This document shows, piece by piece, positions 1 through 10,119 of a stretch of DNA of 14,942 nt (the first letter of the stretch is position 1; each line of letters opens with the position of its first letter). A model generated the notes under the pieces. That model worked only from the letters and a program-made list of their open reading frames with translations, was not told the DNA's origin and did no database searches. Location: the NCBI GenBank assembly GCA_004151065.3, contig NWUY0300107666.1, positions 5,129-20,070 on the forward strand, written 5' to 3'. Both the position numbers and the translations under genes were made by a program. The stretch comes from Larix sibirica (Eukaryota > Streptophyta > Pinopsida > Pinales > Pinaceae).

Positions 1-26
1 AAATTTCGCCCCTAAAAATTACCCTG

Positions 27-166
27 CTTCTCAATAGTTACCAGAGCTGCTGGAAAAATAATAAAGAACACATATGTATAAATGCGTTTTCTCTAAGATA
101 GAAAAGCCTTCTCAATAGTTACCAGAGCTGCTGGAAAAATAATAAAGAACACATATGTATGAATGC
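27..166. repeat. 59-bp direct repeat, two copies
   Basis: Copy 1 is 27-85 and copy 2 is 108-166, offset by 81 bp. They match at 58 of 59 positions; the single difference is A80 versus G161. Each contains the words CAATAGTTACCAGAGC and ACACATATGTAT. The 22 bp between them (86-107) is unrelated, so this is either two units of an 81-bp tandem array that has lost the rest, or a local duplication. The near-identity implies a recent event compared with the decayed surroundings. No coding frame is associated with it. Confidence 0.93.
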
Positions 167-1200
167 ATACACACTTGTGTACTATAGAACACGTACTCAT
201 ACTCTATAATATATAAGAGCTTTTGAGCCTTCCTAAATAGAGGAGCTAATGTGATATGGGTTGTAAACTAAATGTTTAATGCAAATATCTTCGGATCGGT
301 AATAGTTTCCCATGATTGTAGTCTATGGTTTATGTATCCAAATCTACTTATAATCATATTCATGCGCAATGGAAAGTTGCTATATACAAATATAAAAGTC
401 TCGGGATTGTATCCTAAGCAACTAATAAAACATTGGTGTAAAGACCTGTTAATCAATAATGGGGTCGTGTGACCATGTTAACACATGTTAGGAAAATATA
501 AATGGACACGTTGGTTAAGGTTTGTAATAAAAAATATTTTGGGTTTAATAGGACCATTGTAGGAATGATAAGGTCCTATAACTATCTCAGAAGTACAAAT
601 CAAGTGAGTTGCCGTATGTAGAGATTTAATTAAAAAACACAAATTAGTCACAATAGTGTAGCTTCTTTCAAAAGAGTAGGGCCGTTTACATTAGAAACCA
701 TGGAAGCCGTTTAAAATAAATTGTTAAACATTTAAAAAAATCAACAAATACAATATTGAAAAGATAAATGTACAATGGATTCAAGATTCAAAAAAATACA
801 ATCCATAAAAGAAACCCAACAAGGTTAAGAAAGCCATCCAAACATAACCACTTTTTTTCATGTTTTAGTTAGACATACCTTTTTCACAAAGTGCAGTGTA
901 TGTCTTTTCTTTTGAGTAAAAAAGAAGGAAAAGGTGTGACATGGTGTGATCATTTCTTTTTAGTTTGCTTAAATATTTAATTATTAGTTTATTTTTATTG
1001 TATGTGTAGATTATAAATCTTTTAAAATAGAAGAAGTGTGAGATATTGTAAGTTTTTTTCTTTTTTAGTATGCGTGGATGAACTTCATATACTAGAATTT
1101 TGAAAATGATTTAATATTGATGAGTGATGGTTCACTAAGGAGTGTCGAGTGTTTTCACCTATTTCAAGTATTCTCACCTTGATATGGTTTTAGGATTTTT
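167..1200. other. AT-rich stretch with no recognised gene
   Basis: All frames are interrupted often. Two short overlapping open frames on opposite strands (about 272-472 plus, 268-456 minus) show no motif, repeat or codon pattern that would support a protein. Positions 700-1060 are dominated by A- and T-runs. I see no RNA gene, promoter or transposon protein here. A partial, weak relative of the downstream tandem repeat may start at about 1150 (TTCACCTATTTCAAGTATT). Confidence 0.6.
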
Positions 1201-1490
1201 TGAGGTTAATAAATCCCTTCTTTGATTGGTTCACCGCTCCTATTACTTGCATTGTCTAAATTCTCTTTTTACTGAGAAAAACTTATTATGTATTTTGTGA
1301 GGTCAACAAGTCTCTTCTTTGGTTGGTTCACCCCTCCTAGTACTTGTATTAAATAAATTATACTTTTTTCCAAGAGAAATGTATCATGCTTAAGTTCTCA
1401 TTATCCTTTCTTTGGTTGGTTCACCCCTCCTAGTACTTGCATTATATAAATTGTTTTTAGCTAAGAGAAATTTATTATGCCTAAGTTCTA
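1201..1490. repeat. Three-unit tandem repeat, period about 95 bp
   Basis: Units run approximately 1201-1297, 1298-1394 and 1395-1490. Each contains a core close to GGTTGGTTCACCCCTCCTAG followed by TACTTGYATT; the core starts at about 1224, 1321 and 1417. Each core is followed by an AT-rich segment ending in a form of GAGAAA..TTATTATG. Units 2 and 3 match exactly over the core, while unit 1 carries GATTGG, CCGCTCC and TATTAC variants. The unit has no open reading frame through it. It is probably a small minisatellite or an internal repeat of an unrecognised element. Confidence 0.88.
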
Positions 1491-1988
1491 GTTTATTTTA
1501 CTTCAAAATTTTTTACAACATTAATAATGTTTTTGGTCTCACTTATTAAGATTTAATTGCATGTACTGTTCCTTGAAACTTGACCTAAATTTTCACAGCA
1601 TCCAACATTTATGGCTTCTACATGCTTTTACAAAAAATTTGTAATTATCTAATTAGTTAATTTCTCCTTCTACAACTTTTTTCTTGTTGTAACAACTAGT
1701 AACAACTAATGGCAATGTCGGGGACATTGCCACCTTGTGGCTCTTGTTTAGAAGAATTTTCACTTGCATTTATTTATGGGTATATCAAATTGACAATATA
1801 AATTTATAATGATGGTTTCGAAATTTTCTATAGAAATGAATGTGAAAAATGATTTGAAAGAAAAAAATTTAGTCAAACTTGTTTATTATTATTTAATTAA
1901 TTGTTTTGTAATTTAAAAGAGCAACTTAGTGTTAAAGAAGTAATTTGAAAAAAAATAATTATATTGATATGAATGATTCATAAAGAGG
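1491..1988. other. AT-rich stretch, nothing recognised
   Basis: No open frame of note on either strand. The only local texture is a short duplicated phrase at about 1692-1709 (AACAACTAGTAACAACTA) and a slightly more GC-rich patch at 1711-1745 (GGGGACATTGCCACC). The rest is simple A/T sequence. Confidence 0.55.
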
Positions 1989-2008
1989 TCTAGAGGTCCT
2001 CTAGAGGA
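1989..2008. repeat. Overlapping perfect palindromes
   Basis: TCTAGAGG-T-CCTCTAGA at 1989-2005 is an 8-bp perfect inverted repeat around one base. TCCTCTAGAGGA at 1997-2008 is a perfect 12-bp palindrome sharing its right half. The run is followed by TTCTTCTTCTTC and CCCCCC at 2029-2046. Either palindrome could form a small cruciform or be a symmetrical protein site, but no function is shown by the sequence. Confidence 0.85.
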
Positions 2009-2070
2009 TTGATATGATATCTCTAGATTCTTCTTCTTCTCCCCCCTTAGTAGGGAATGAATTGATTACA

Positions 2071-2084
2071 CATGCATATGCATG
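2071..2084. repeat. 14-bp perfect palindrome with two RY motifs
   Basis: CATGCATATGCATG reads the same on both strands and contains CATGCA in each orientation. CATGCA is the RY element bound by plant B3-domain regulators of the FUS3/ABI3 type (established knowledge). No gene is placed near enough here to claim regulation, so the call rests on symmetry only. Confidence 0.8.
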
Positions 2085-4599
2085 GTTGATTATTAGTATG
2101 AGCTATAAAAACATATACCATGACACTTAAAATTTGGACTGTGAAATATCAAAACTCAAAAAACTGACATAACGATTTTGAAACATGTCGAAGTGTATTA
2201 TAAAAGAACCTATAATACACGATGTATTGCTTATTACTATGTAATATAAGCATGAATCTAGTCCAAACATGTATGCTAGTCAAAGAATGAGGTTAAGAAC
2301 AAACTCTTATTGACAATATTGATAGGAAGACCCAAACATTAGGGACATAGAAGCAAGGAAATACATTACTTGGAGAGACATCAATTCTCTAAAATAAAAT
2401 AAGCAACTAACAATTGGTCTAAGTGGGATGATGGCATGCTTGATAAACTCATTTTATAGCATGACAATTCACATAATTAAAGTAATCATGCAATGTAATT
2501 GTGTTGTTGACATAAGCATGAAAATGTGTCTTAAGTATTTCCCTTAGGTATGACATTATGGATGTATGAGCCTAAACAAAACAAACATTAAGAATAGGTC
2601 ATCATGTATGAAGTAATATACAATCACTTATTATGATGAATTAGCCTCTATAACTTGAGGAAGTAAATAATACACTAGTTATTCAGGCACGATATGAGGA
2701 AAACATAATTGATCAACTTGAGAGCATATGGGTAAAATTCCTCGAGGATACACATCAAATGAAGTAATTGAAGGAAATGTGTATAATCCTTAAATATAGT
2801 ATGCAATTACAACTGGACAGATAGTTAACCTATTATTATACCCAGAAGATGGAAATAGAATTATTGGGAGACAAGGATTTTAAGAAATTAAGGAAGGTTT
2901 TTCAAGTATTGATATTCAAATTTTAAAAGTGTATACCTAATTTATAAATCATAATTCCATGAATTTACCTTATGGGGGACATTGAAATGGTGAACCTGCA
3001 AATTTTCTAGCGATGATAACTAATTGTATACCTTGTAACCATATCCAACTTGCAAGAATGAGATAAAGATAAAAACACAAATAGCTAGACACTTCACTAA
3101 AAATGATGGATTATAACTTAAGAAGGAGAGTTGAGTTGGAAGTTCCACAAACTAATGATAGGAATGAACTTTATATTAAAATAAGTATAAGGAATCAATG
3201 GGGAGTAGTAGCATATCCCAAAAGCTAGAGTTTTCATGAGGGAATAATCAAGATGAAGTAGAAAGGATAACTTAGCACTCTTTACGTTACCCTTAATTGA
3301 GTAACCCTTTAGAAAATTATTATTAAAACGGAAACTCCTTTGTGAAGAAAATGTTTTCATTTAACCAATTTGAGTTAAGTAATTGGTGACACTTATGCAT
3401 AGAATTATAAGGAAATTTAGAAGGAATTGTGACATTAGATTAAATAGGTAATAAAACCATTAGTGTTTGTAGGATGGTAAGGGAAGAATACAAATCATAA
3501 ATTTTGAAAATTCTGCAACTAGAAAGGGAGAAGCATCTTAACATAAAGGAAACATTATCGTAGCTAGTTAAAGATTAGTGATAGTTGACTACAGTTCTCG
3601 GTATGTATAACAACAACATAAAATTGTTTTGATTAGATAATATGATTAAATCTCATATGAAACCCTTAGGCTTTAGACCTAATCGATAGAATTGAAGCGC
3701 TAGGGAAATATGAAATTTTAAGAAATCCCTAAGCTAAGTTTATGTAAGGATAACAAAGGGTCGTCTCTCTCAAACGGTAATATCTCTTCCTTAACTGTAC
3801 TGATGAGTGGATTGAGAAACATGAATGAGGATTGAGGGTCTTGAATCCTATAATTTGAAGGTGTCAAGATAGGAAATTATGAATTAGAGCACTTGTAACA
3901 GGTGAAGGATGACAAGTTGTAGAGTACAAAAAAGGTGTAAGGGTTTCAAATTTTAAGTATAAAAATTGCCCACTTCTTAGTTTGTAGACTTTCAAAGAAA
4001 AGGGAAATAGATTGTGGGATAGGTTGAGTATTAGATGTTGATAAGAAAATATATAGAGAGAAGAGCTACTAAGAAGCTTGTATTCCTATGGCTAGTTGTG
4101 TACTAGGACTAGGTGAGATAATCCTTCTAAGAGTGAAAAATGATAATTACCTATGATGGATAAATTACTAGGTCTTAACCATTCCTTCAATTAGGTGGAT
4201 TAAACATGACACAAAACTTAAATAATATGGCTTAGTGTCCAACTCTTTACAATCTATTGGGTATAAAGTTACTTAGAATGAGTTAAGCTGGAGATGTGAT
4301 GTGAGATTGGAGCCCTCGATAATGATCAAAAGATATGCAAGACATGGTAAGGAGATGGTCAGTTAATGATAGATATAGTTATGAATCCATGATAGACAAG
4401 GAAATGTAATTTTGATATTAGCAATTTAAGACATTCCAATAAAGGAAATAATAACTTATTGTTCAATTTCATTGAATTTCAATAAGAAAAAATGAATACA
4501 TGCCTATACTCATATTGTGCTTCAAGATAATGAGGCTTTACTTTAAAGTTTAATAGTGTATTCAAATGAGGAAATATATGAGAAAATCTAGAATCTAAT
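2085..4599. other. Long non-coding stretch, likely decayed repeat DNA
   Basis: Stops are dense in all six frames; the longest open frame is about 80 codons on the minus strand (3118-3360) and has no recognisable motif. The plus strand is purine-rich with many AAGGAAAT/GAAGAT-like words, which suggests an old directional element, but I could not read any reverse transcriptase, integrase, gag or transposase motif in it. I see no RNA gene. Confidence 0.5.
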
Positions 4600-5230
4600 T
4601 GATATGATGACTATACCTACCCCTATAAAATATCAATCTTATTGTTTCAACATGAGAAATGATAACCAAAAGATGATTAGTATCTTTATGATACCACATG
4701 TCACTCGCAGTACATCATGTTAACAACTAGCTGATAAAATTAATGTACTAGATGGATGTTTTGATGGTATTTCTTGCATTAAATATGATATTTGGTAATC
4801 ATTACTTATATAATCATTCATCTTAGTGACTTTGATTGGACAAATGATTGATCATGGAAATAATGTCCATGATGTTTTATTGTTTTTCATATGCTATGTG
4901 CTAAAATGATTACCATATCAATGACATTATGTTGTCTTAAGAGAACTTGTGAAATATAACATGTGGTTCCATTTATTTATGTTGATGTACTTCTTTTGAT
5001 AGCATGTCGTGATAGCATGATGTATATTTAATAAATATATGATGGTGTGATATTCCTTATGATAGTATTCCATGATGTGATGGCATGCGGTTTTTGTATG
5101 ACGAGATTCTTTTATGATTCCATGTATGAGCATGTGGTGCCTTACTATTCAAGAATTTATGATGACAATAACGTGTTTTTATCATGATTACATGAAACGA
5201 TTAGCATGTGGATTCTTTTTTATGAGATGA
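4600..5230. other. Region enriched in ATGAT/CATG words
   Basis: From about 4600 the plus strand is full of GATGATG, CATGATG, ATGATAG and GCATG words, densest between 4980 and 5230 (for example GATAGCATGATG and CCATGATGTGATGGCATG). The spacing is irregular, so it is not a simple satellite. It may be the untranslated or LTR part of an old retroelement; this is inference. No frame stays open through it except a short minus-strand frame at 4927-5133 rich in His, Ile and Tyr that mirrors the word bias. Confidence 0.45.
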
Positions 5231-5237
5231 TGAGATT

Positions 5238-5498
5238 ATGATTGTAACTAATGAATTGGTTGCATGTTACAAGGTGGTGATTGATAGGAAATCCACCAAG
5301 GGGATGAGAGAGATAGTTCATTCAATGATCTCATGGGAACAGATACCTACAAATAAGAATATATATAGAGAAACACCTTATGGGTTGGGGACAAACTCAA
5401 TCACTAAACCTAAACCAGTGTTTACTTTTCCTTACATGATGCTTGATGAACATGGTACCATATTGAGAAGGTCAAAGTGCATAATATTGGAGATTTGA
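5238..5498 (+). CDS. Unidentified open frame of 86 codons, possibly a remnant
   Basis: I do not recognise this protein. The frame starts with ATG at 5238 and ends with TGA at 5496-5498. It is fairly basic at its start (KVVIDRKSTKGMREI, about residues 12-26), has a Pro-rich middle (KPKPVFTFPY, about residues 57-66) and no signal peptide, membrane segment or repeat. It is one of the longer plus-strand frames in the left half and its amino-acid mix is more protein-like than that of its neighbours. A fragment of a retroelement polyprotein or a chance frame are both possible. No promoter or splice context supports it as an independent gene, and stop codons follow directly. Confidence 0.2.
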   Translation: MIVTNELVACYKVVIDRKSTKGMREIVHSMISWEQIPTNKNIYRETPYGLGTNSITKPKPVFTFPYMMLDEHGTILRRSKCIILEI

Positions 5499-5641
5499 TG
5501 TTGAAGTGTTGAAGTTATACTTGTAGGTAAATTTGTGCAGTTTGATTTCGTTGCTTAGGGCCAAGTACCCGGTTGTAGTTGGAGAGGAGGTTTATATCAT
5601 CCTTTTGAGATGCCTAGTGTATATGGGTTAGTGTAAAAACC

Positions 5642-5699
5642 AAATTCCTACTTGTGCAAATGAGGCCTCGGGCCTTGGGGCCCCAAACAAGCTAGTAGG
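5642..5699. repeat. GC-rich imperfect inverted repeat
   Basis: AAATTCCTACTTG near 5642 can pair with CAAGCTAGTAGGATTT near 5688-5703, leaving a loop of about 33 bases. The loop itself carries GGCCTCGGGCC and the 12-bp perfect palindrome TTGGGGCCCCAA at 5675-5686. This is the most GC-rich spot in an AT-rich region. It could be a hairpin in an element's terminal region or a small foldback element; target-site duplications are not evident. Confidence 0.55.
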
Positions 5700-5702
5700 A
5701 TT

Positions 5703-6791
5703 TAAGCTTGATGTTAAAAGTTGGGTAAAGGGATAAAGTTGTGCCCACTCTTCCCTAAATTTGTGATGTGTACTTTCAATGTTTTTTTGGTTCAATTATG
5801 TGACTCTTATACTAGTTCAACAAAGGGATACTATGAGGAAGACATGGAAGAAAGTAAAAAAAAATATAAGTAGCATAATTAAAGTTGACTCAAAGACAAA
5901 GTTCTCCCCCATATATCATATATATAATAATTAATTAATTTGTATGAAAATATAAATAAAATAATAATTAAGAGAGAATTCTAAAACTAGATAATAAAAA
6001 AAATTGAAGAAAAAGACAAATAAAGAAAATACAACGAAAGATGCATGATAACTTTTATATGAATAGAATTTCAAAATATTATTTTATGGACATTGAGGAG
6101 GTGATGAAGGCATCTTTTTACTTGGAGTGTCTTAATCCTTTGGATTTTTCCATTGGATCTTGGGCTTCATAAGAAAGAGATAAGTATACAAGATGACATA
6201 GGATATTGATTGAGGGCTCAGTTACTCTCAATTGTATTGATTGAGGGGTTGATTGGGAGGAGATTCACTCCTTACACCTAGTCTCCCTATTGGTTTGTAT
6301 TCACAGAAGCAAGCACCTTGAGTGCTGCATGATTATTGTAAGTATGTTTCTTTATGTATCTTCCATCTATAACTCTCACACCACAATGTTGTTATGTTCA
6401 ATTTTGCAATAAGTAATTGGATTATGTTAATCCTTATGTAGTTGTTTAAATTTTAATGATGATGAACTCAACTATGTTGATTTCACAATGTTAGACTATA
6501 CAATCATTAAGATCCTACATAATGCTTTAGCATTGCCTTAAAATACAACCTAAACATCTTGTTCATTTCTTTACAACGCATCCATTTCCCAAATACTAAT
6601 TTCATAGAGGACATGCACACCGCATATAAAACCAATCGTTCCCAACTGTTGTTAATTAAAGGACAAACAAAAATGATTTTTTACATCAATTATACTAACC
6701 AACCCTTCTAAACAATTTCTATTAAATTTCAAACAAAAACTAAAATTTTAAATCATTCATAGTCATAATCTTGGAAGTTATGTTTTACATG
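5703..6791. other. AT-rich stretch, nothing firmly recognised
   Basis: Positions 5860-6070 are mostly A and T (ATATATCATATATATAATAA, TTAATTAATT). A 44-codon plus-strand open frame at 6041-6172 has a protein-like composition but no known motif. Nothing else stands out: no RNA genes, no transposon motifs. Confidence 0.5.
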
Positions 6792-7120
6792 AATGACCAA
6801 ATATATATTATATGATTAAAATTATATATATAAATATAATCAAAAAATATAATTAACTATGAAGTTGATTAAAATTATATATATATTAAATCAATAAATA
6901 TAATTAACTATGGAGTTTATATAGTAACATTTGGCTAAAAAAAGGAAAAAATACATGTAACCATGGACATCTTCATTATCAATTATAAATGACCAAATAT
7001 ATATTATATGATTAAAATTATATACATTTTAAATCAATAAATATAATTAACTATGGACTTTCTACCGTAGCATTGGCTAAATACATGTGGCCATTGACAA
7101 CTTCAATGTAAATTGATCAT
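6792..7120. repeat. AT-rich duplicated block with three shared subunits
   Basis: The segment beginning AATGACCAAATATATATT occurs at 6792 and again at 6988 (offset 196) with 37 bp identical. Inside, a unit of about 50 bp that begins GATTAAAATTATATA and ends AATTAACTATGRASTT appears three times: 6814-6866, 6867-6917 and 7010-7060. Units 1 and 2 are directly adjacent. Downstream flanks are also related (GTAACATTTGGCTAAA near 6925 versus GTAGCATTGGCTAAA near 7068, then ATACATGTRRCCAT). The block therefore arose by both tandem and larger segmental duplication. Confidence 0.9.
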
Positions 7121-7362
7121 TTGAAATAGGAAGGTAAGAATGCTGATAGAAAATGAAAAATTGAGGAAAATGTGCATAAAAGATAAGCTTAAACGATTCG
7201 CGTAAGAGGATGGTGATATCTTAGGAAGTGAACTTCCATTATAGCTCAACTCATTACCTGAATCACACAAGATGTGAGGTAATTAGTCCATGCATGCTTC
7301 GAAACTTTCCATCATAAAATATAGATAAAATATATTCACTTAATATGCTCTTCTTTACCACA
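7121..7362. other. Short unannotated stretch
   Basis: No open frame or motif of note. A CATGCATG word occurs at about 7291. Composition is like the rest of the window. Confidence 0.5.
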
Positions 7363-7520
7363 ACAAACATCCATTCTCACTAATATCTAATAAGAAATAT
7401 GATGTTTAGATTTGGTTTCCATCCATGTGTAACCATGAGGGTGGAGGTGGTGGGTGTCGTTTTTCAACTTACGAACATCCATTCTTAGAAGTCACTAACA
7501 ACAAGGATGATGTTTGGATT
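7363..7520. repeat. Diverged 50-bp direct repeat
   Basis: Positions 7363-7412 and 7471-7520 align without gaps at 38 of 50 positions by my count. Both begin with ACRAACATCCATTCT and end with ATGATGTTTRGATT. The offset is 108 bp. The level of divergence indicates an old duplication. Confidence 0.7.
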
Positions 7521-7786
7521 AAGTGGATTACTGTGATTTAATGTGATAAAAGTTTCATGGATTTTGTAATCAAACTCCGTATATATATTTATATGAGTTT
7601 TCTAAAATTACATAAGAAAATCACTTACAGTTAGCTTCCTTCCATCCTAGTTTGGATGCTTCTCGATCAAATACAAGTTGATAACCTGCCATGAAATTCT
7701 CTGCATCAAAGAGGAACATGCCATCATAATAGTTTACAAATACATCAATGGATCACTTTAATATAAAAATAAATGTTATTGACAAT

Positions 7787-8044
7787 GATGAAAATACAAA
7801 ATATTACTACTAGATATTGAACTATATTTACACTAGACATTAAAGCTATGAACATTATTAAATATAGATGAAAATACAAAATTTACTCTTAGACTTATTA
7901 TTCTATTTAGGGTTATTTTATGTGGAATGGACCATTGATCATTTTTTTTGAGAAAAACCTTTATTTATGTAGCAAATATCTAGTTTCATAATTGTAATGG
8001 AAGAGAATGATTGATATTGAATTATAGTTATACTAATTATTAAA
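7787..8044. repeat. Short diverged AT-rich repeats
   Basis: GATGAAAATACAAAAT occurs at 7787 and again at 7867. A second related pair is GATATTGAACTATATTTACA at 7813 and GATATTGAATTATAGTTATA at 8013, which stay similar for about 32 bp. They are AT-rich and could be remnants of a local array; their low complexity limits confidence. Confidence 0.45.
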
Positions 8045-10013
8045 TAATATTTCTATATACTCATGAGATTAGCTAATATCTTGTATAACAACTCAGCTAT
8101 CTAAAAAGGATAAGTGGAAAAAAGAAAACATGCTATGATAAATTATGAATGCATTTTTTCACAATAAAAATTTGGAAAGTAGAAAACTAATTAGAAAAAC
8201 ATGTGTAGATATACATTTAATGAGGATACAATTACTCTTAAATATAATCTTTCAATAACCTATTTTTATTTTTCTAAAAAGCATAGGTAGATTGCCTCTC
8301 TAAAACAACCCATTTTCCTTCTGCTAAAAGCCATATGTTGAATACCACTCAAAAGAAAATATGTTTCAACACTTGAAAGTATATCATAATAGTTAGAGTA
8401 AGGTATCACACTACCATAACGAGTTGGTAATCCCAAGCATGAATGCTTGAAAGGGAAGTGGAGTCGCCTCCTAATTTTAGGACATATCAAGAAAACTAGA
8501 ATAGGAGAAGAAGTAGGCTAATAAGTTTATTTGAGAACTTAATCTTGTCCTTCATGACCTATGATTGTTTTTAGGGTTTATGTGTGAGTTTATTTACGTT
8601 TATTGAGGTAGGAAGTAAAATAACGAGCAATTTTTAACAAAGGAACCAAGAATAATTAGAGTTTATTCTCTTCTTTTCCTTTAATATGCTAAACTACTTT
8701 AATGAAAGAAACAAGATTTGGAAATAATAGAATGCAAACATAATTAACCCGTTGTTCCATTGAATGCAAACAAAAAGAATCAAGCATCAAATAGATTTAT
8801 CAAATTTTTGTTGATCAGAAAGAAAACATGGAAGAAACATAAGGTTTATTAGCCTTCTAAGTGGGTGAGAGCTATCAACTAATTTTGATCTATAATCAAA
8901 CCTTAGTCTAATTTAGATATACATTAAGCTAAACGGGCTTAGAGGAAAAGAGACAAATGCCAAGTACAAAAGAGGGTTCGAGTTTACTGTATGTATCTAA
9001 GTAGTGCTTATCCTGTTTTGGAAACAAACTAGGATATGATATCTTTGAATGAAATGAAATAATAACAACAAAACAAGTATACAAATAATGATAAAATCAA
9101 AGAGATGAAAGTATGGACAATTTGTAATTCCTTGGTTAGAATGTTACCTCATCACCCACATAGTTGGGTTGAAAATCCCTTTGAGTAGGAGAAAATGGAT
9201 GATCATATGTGAACAAGGGACCATGCAAAAAAACTCAATTAAACCATCCAAAGAAATAAAATATGTAAGAAAAATGGAGAGGATATTAACAACTATAAAA
9301 TCCTCCGAGGAGAGGGGAGGTTGGAAAAGACAATAAACCTACAAAGCATAATAGTGTGGAAAGTGGAGGGAGATCACAAGATTGTTGGATATTGTTTCAT
9401 TCAACAATGTTTTTCTATACCTAAGGGAGTTAGAGACTAGTTAAAATGAGGAAAAGGGAAATAGAAATAGATTTTGGGTCTCTTGTGAGGCATAAACATC
9501 CAATTCAATAGTTTTTAGGTAGGCGGACTTTTCATAAAATTCAAACCATAGGTTTTGGCTAAATGTACAACATGCTTTTTTGGAAAACCCATACTCTATA
9601 CCACAAAAAATGTGAATCCCTGGAAACAAGTGTGATAGACTTAAAACAACACATGGTTTGGAATGCATGCCAAGTTCACTCAAGTTTGGGGAAATTTTGA
9701 CTAGGTAAGTTTCTTAGAGAGTATGCCCTACATATGTTTGGGGGATAAGAGACACTCAACTAATTAAGTCCCCAACTAGTGCATGATTTCCAGTGAGATC
9801 CTAATTAGTAAGGGAGGGACCCAGATTCATTTTCTAAATCATAAATTCTAAAAAGGAACACATTCAAACATCTAAGAGCACATGCCCCAAATAATTTTGT
9901 GTGTGCATACAATCAAAACTCATGTCGAAAGAAATACCAACTATATTAGACGAGAATAAATGGAGATGAAGAAATAAGGAAGATGAGTTAAGGAATATAA
10001 AAATAAATTAAAC

Positions 10014-10016
<3 letters not shown>
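8045..10016. other. Non-coding stretch, possibly older retroelement leader
   Basis: No convincing gene. Minus-strand open frames at 8266-8490 (74 codons) and 9441-9683 (80 codons) show no motif. At 8434-8449 CAAGCAT-GA-ATGCTTG is a perfect 7-bp inverted repeat. Right after it, 8456-8481 reads AAGTGGAGTCGCCTCCTAAT followed by TTTAGG, which resembles a GGAGTCGCCACC-type phrase I recall from untranslated leaders of plant Ty3/gypsy elements. With the pol remnant 1.7 kb downstream on the same strand this would fit an eroded leader and gag region, but I could not read any gag or protease motif between them. Confidence 0.35.

Positions 10017-10047
<31 letters not shown>
10017..10047. repeat. (GA)15 microsatellite
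   Basis: An uninterrupted GA dinucleotide run covers 31 bases, ending at GCCC. It lies about 75 bp upstream of the first readable piece of the retroelement pol. Such runs are usually length-variable between individuals. Confidence 0.98.
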
Positions 10048-10050
<3 letters not shown>

Positions 10051-10119
10051 AATGTTTTATAGAACCATTGAAGACAAAGCAAGTCACTAGAGTAGGGAAC
10101 AATCTCAATATGGATGCTA

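Noticed and set aside
272-472. Pair of 62- to 66-codon frames on opposite strands
   Set aside because: Neither has a motif or a supporting context; such lengths occur by chance in 15 kb.
4969-5022. YVDVLLL-like peptide resembling the YVDD motif of copia reverse transcriptase
   Set aside because: The second Asp is missing, neighbouring motifs are absent and the block is biased towards GATG words, which produce such peptides by chance.
6041-6172. 44-codon plus-strand frame from ATGCAT to TAA
   Set aside because: Protein-like composition but no family resemblance, no neighbours and length within chance for the region.
8266-8490. 74-codon minus-strand frame
   Set aside because: No motif and it crosses the possible retroelement leader phrase on the plus strand.
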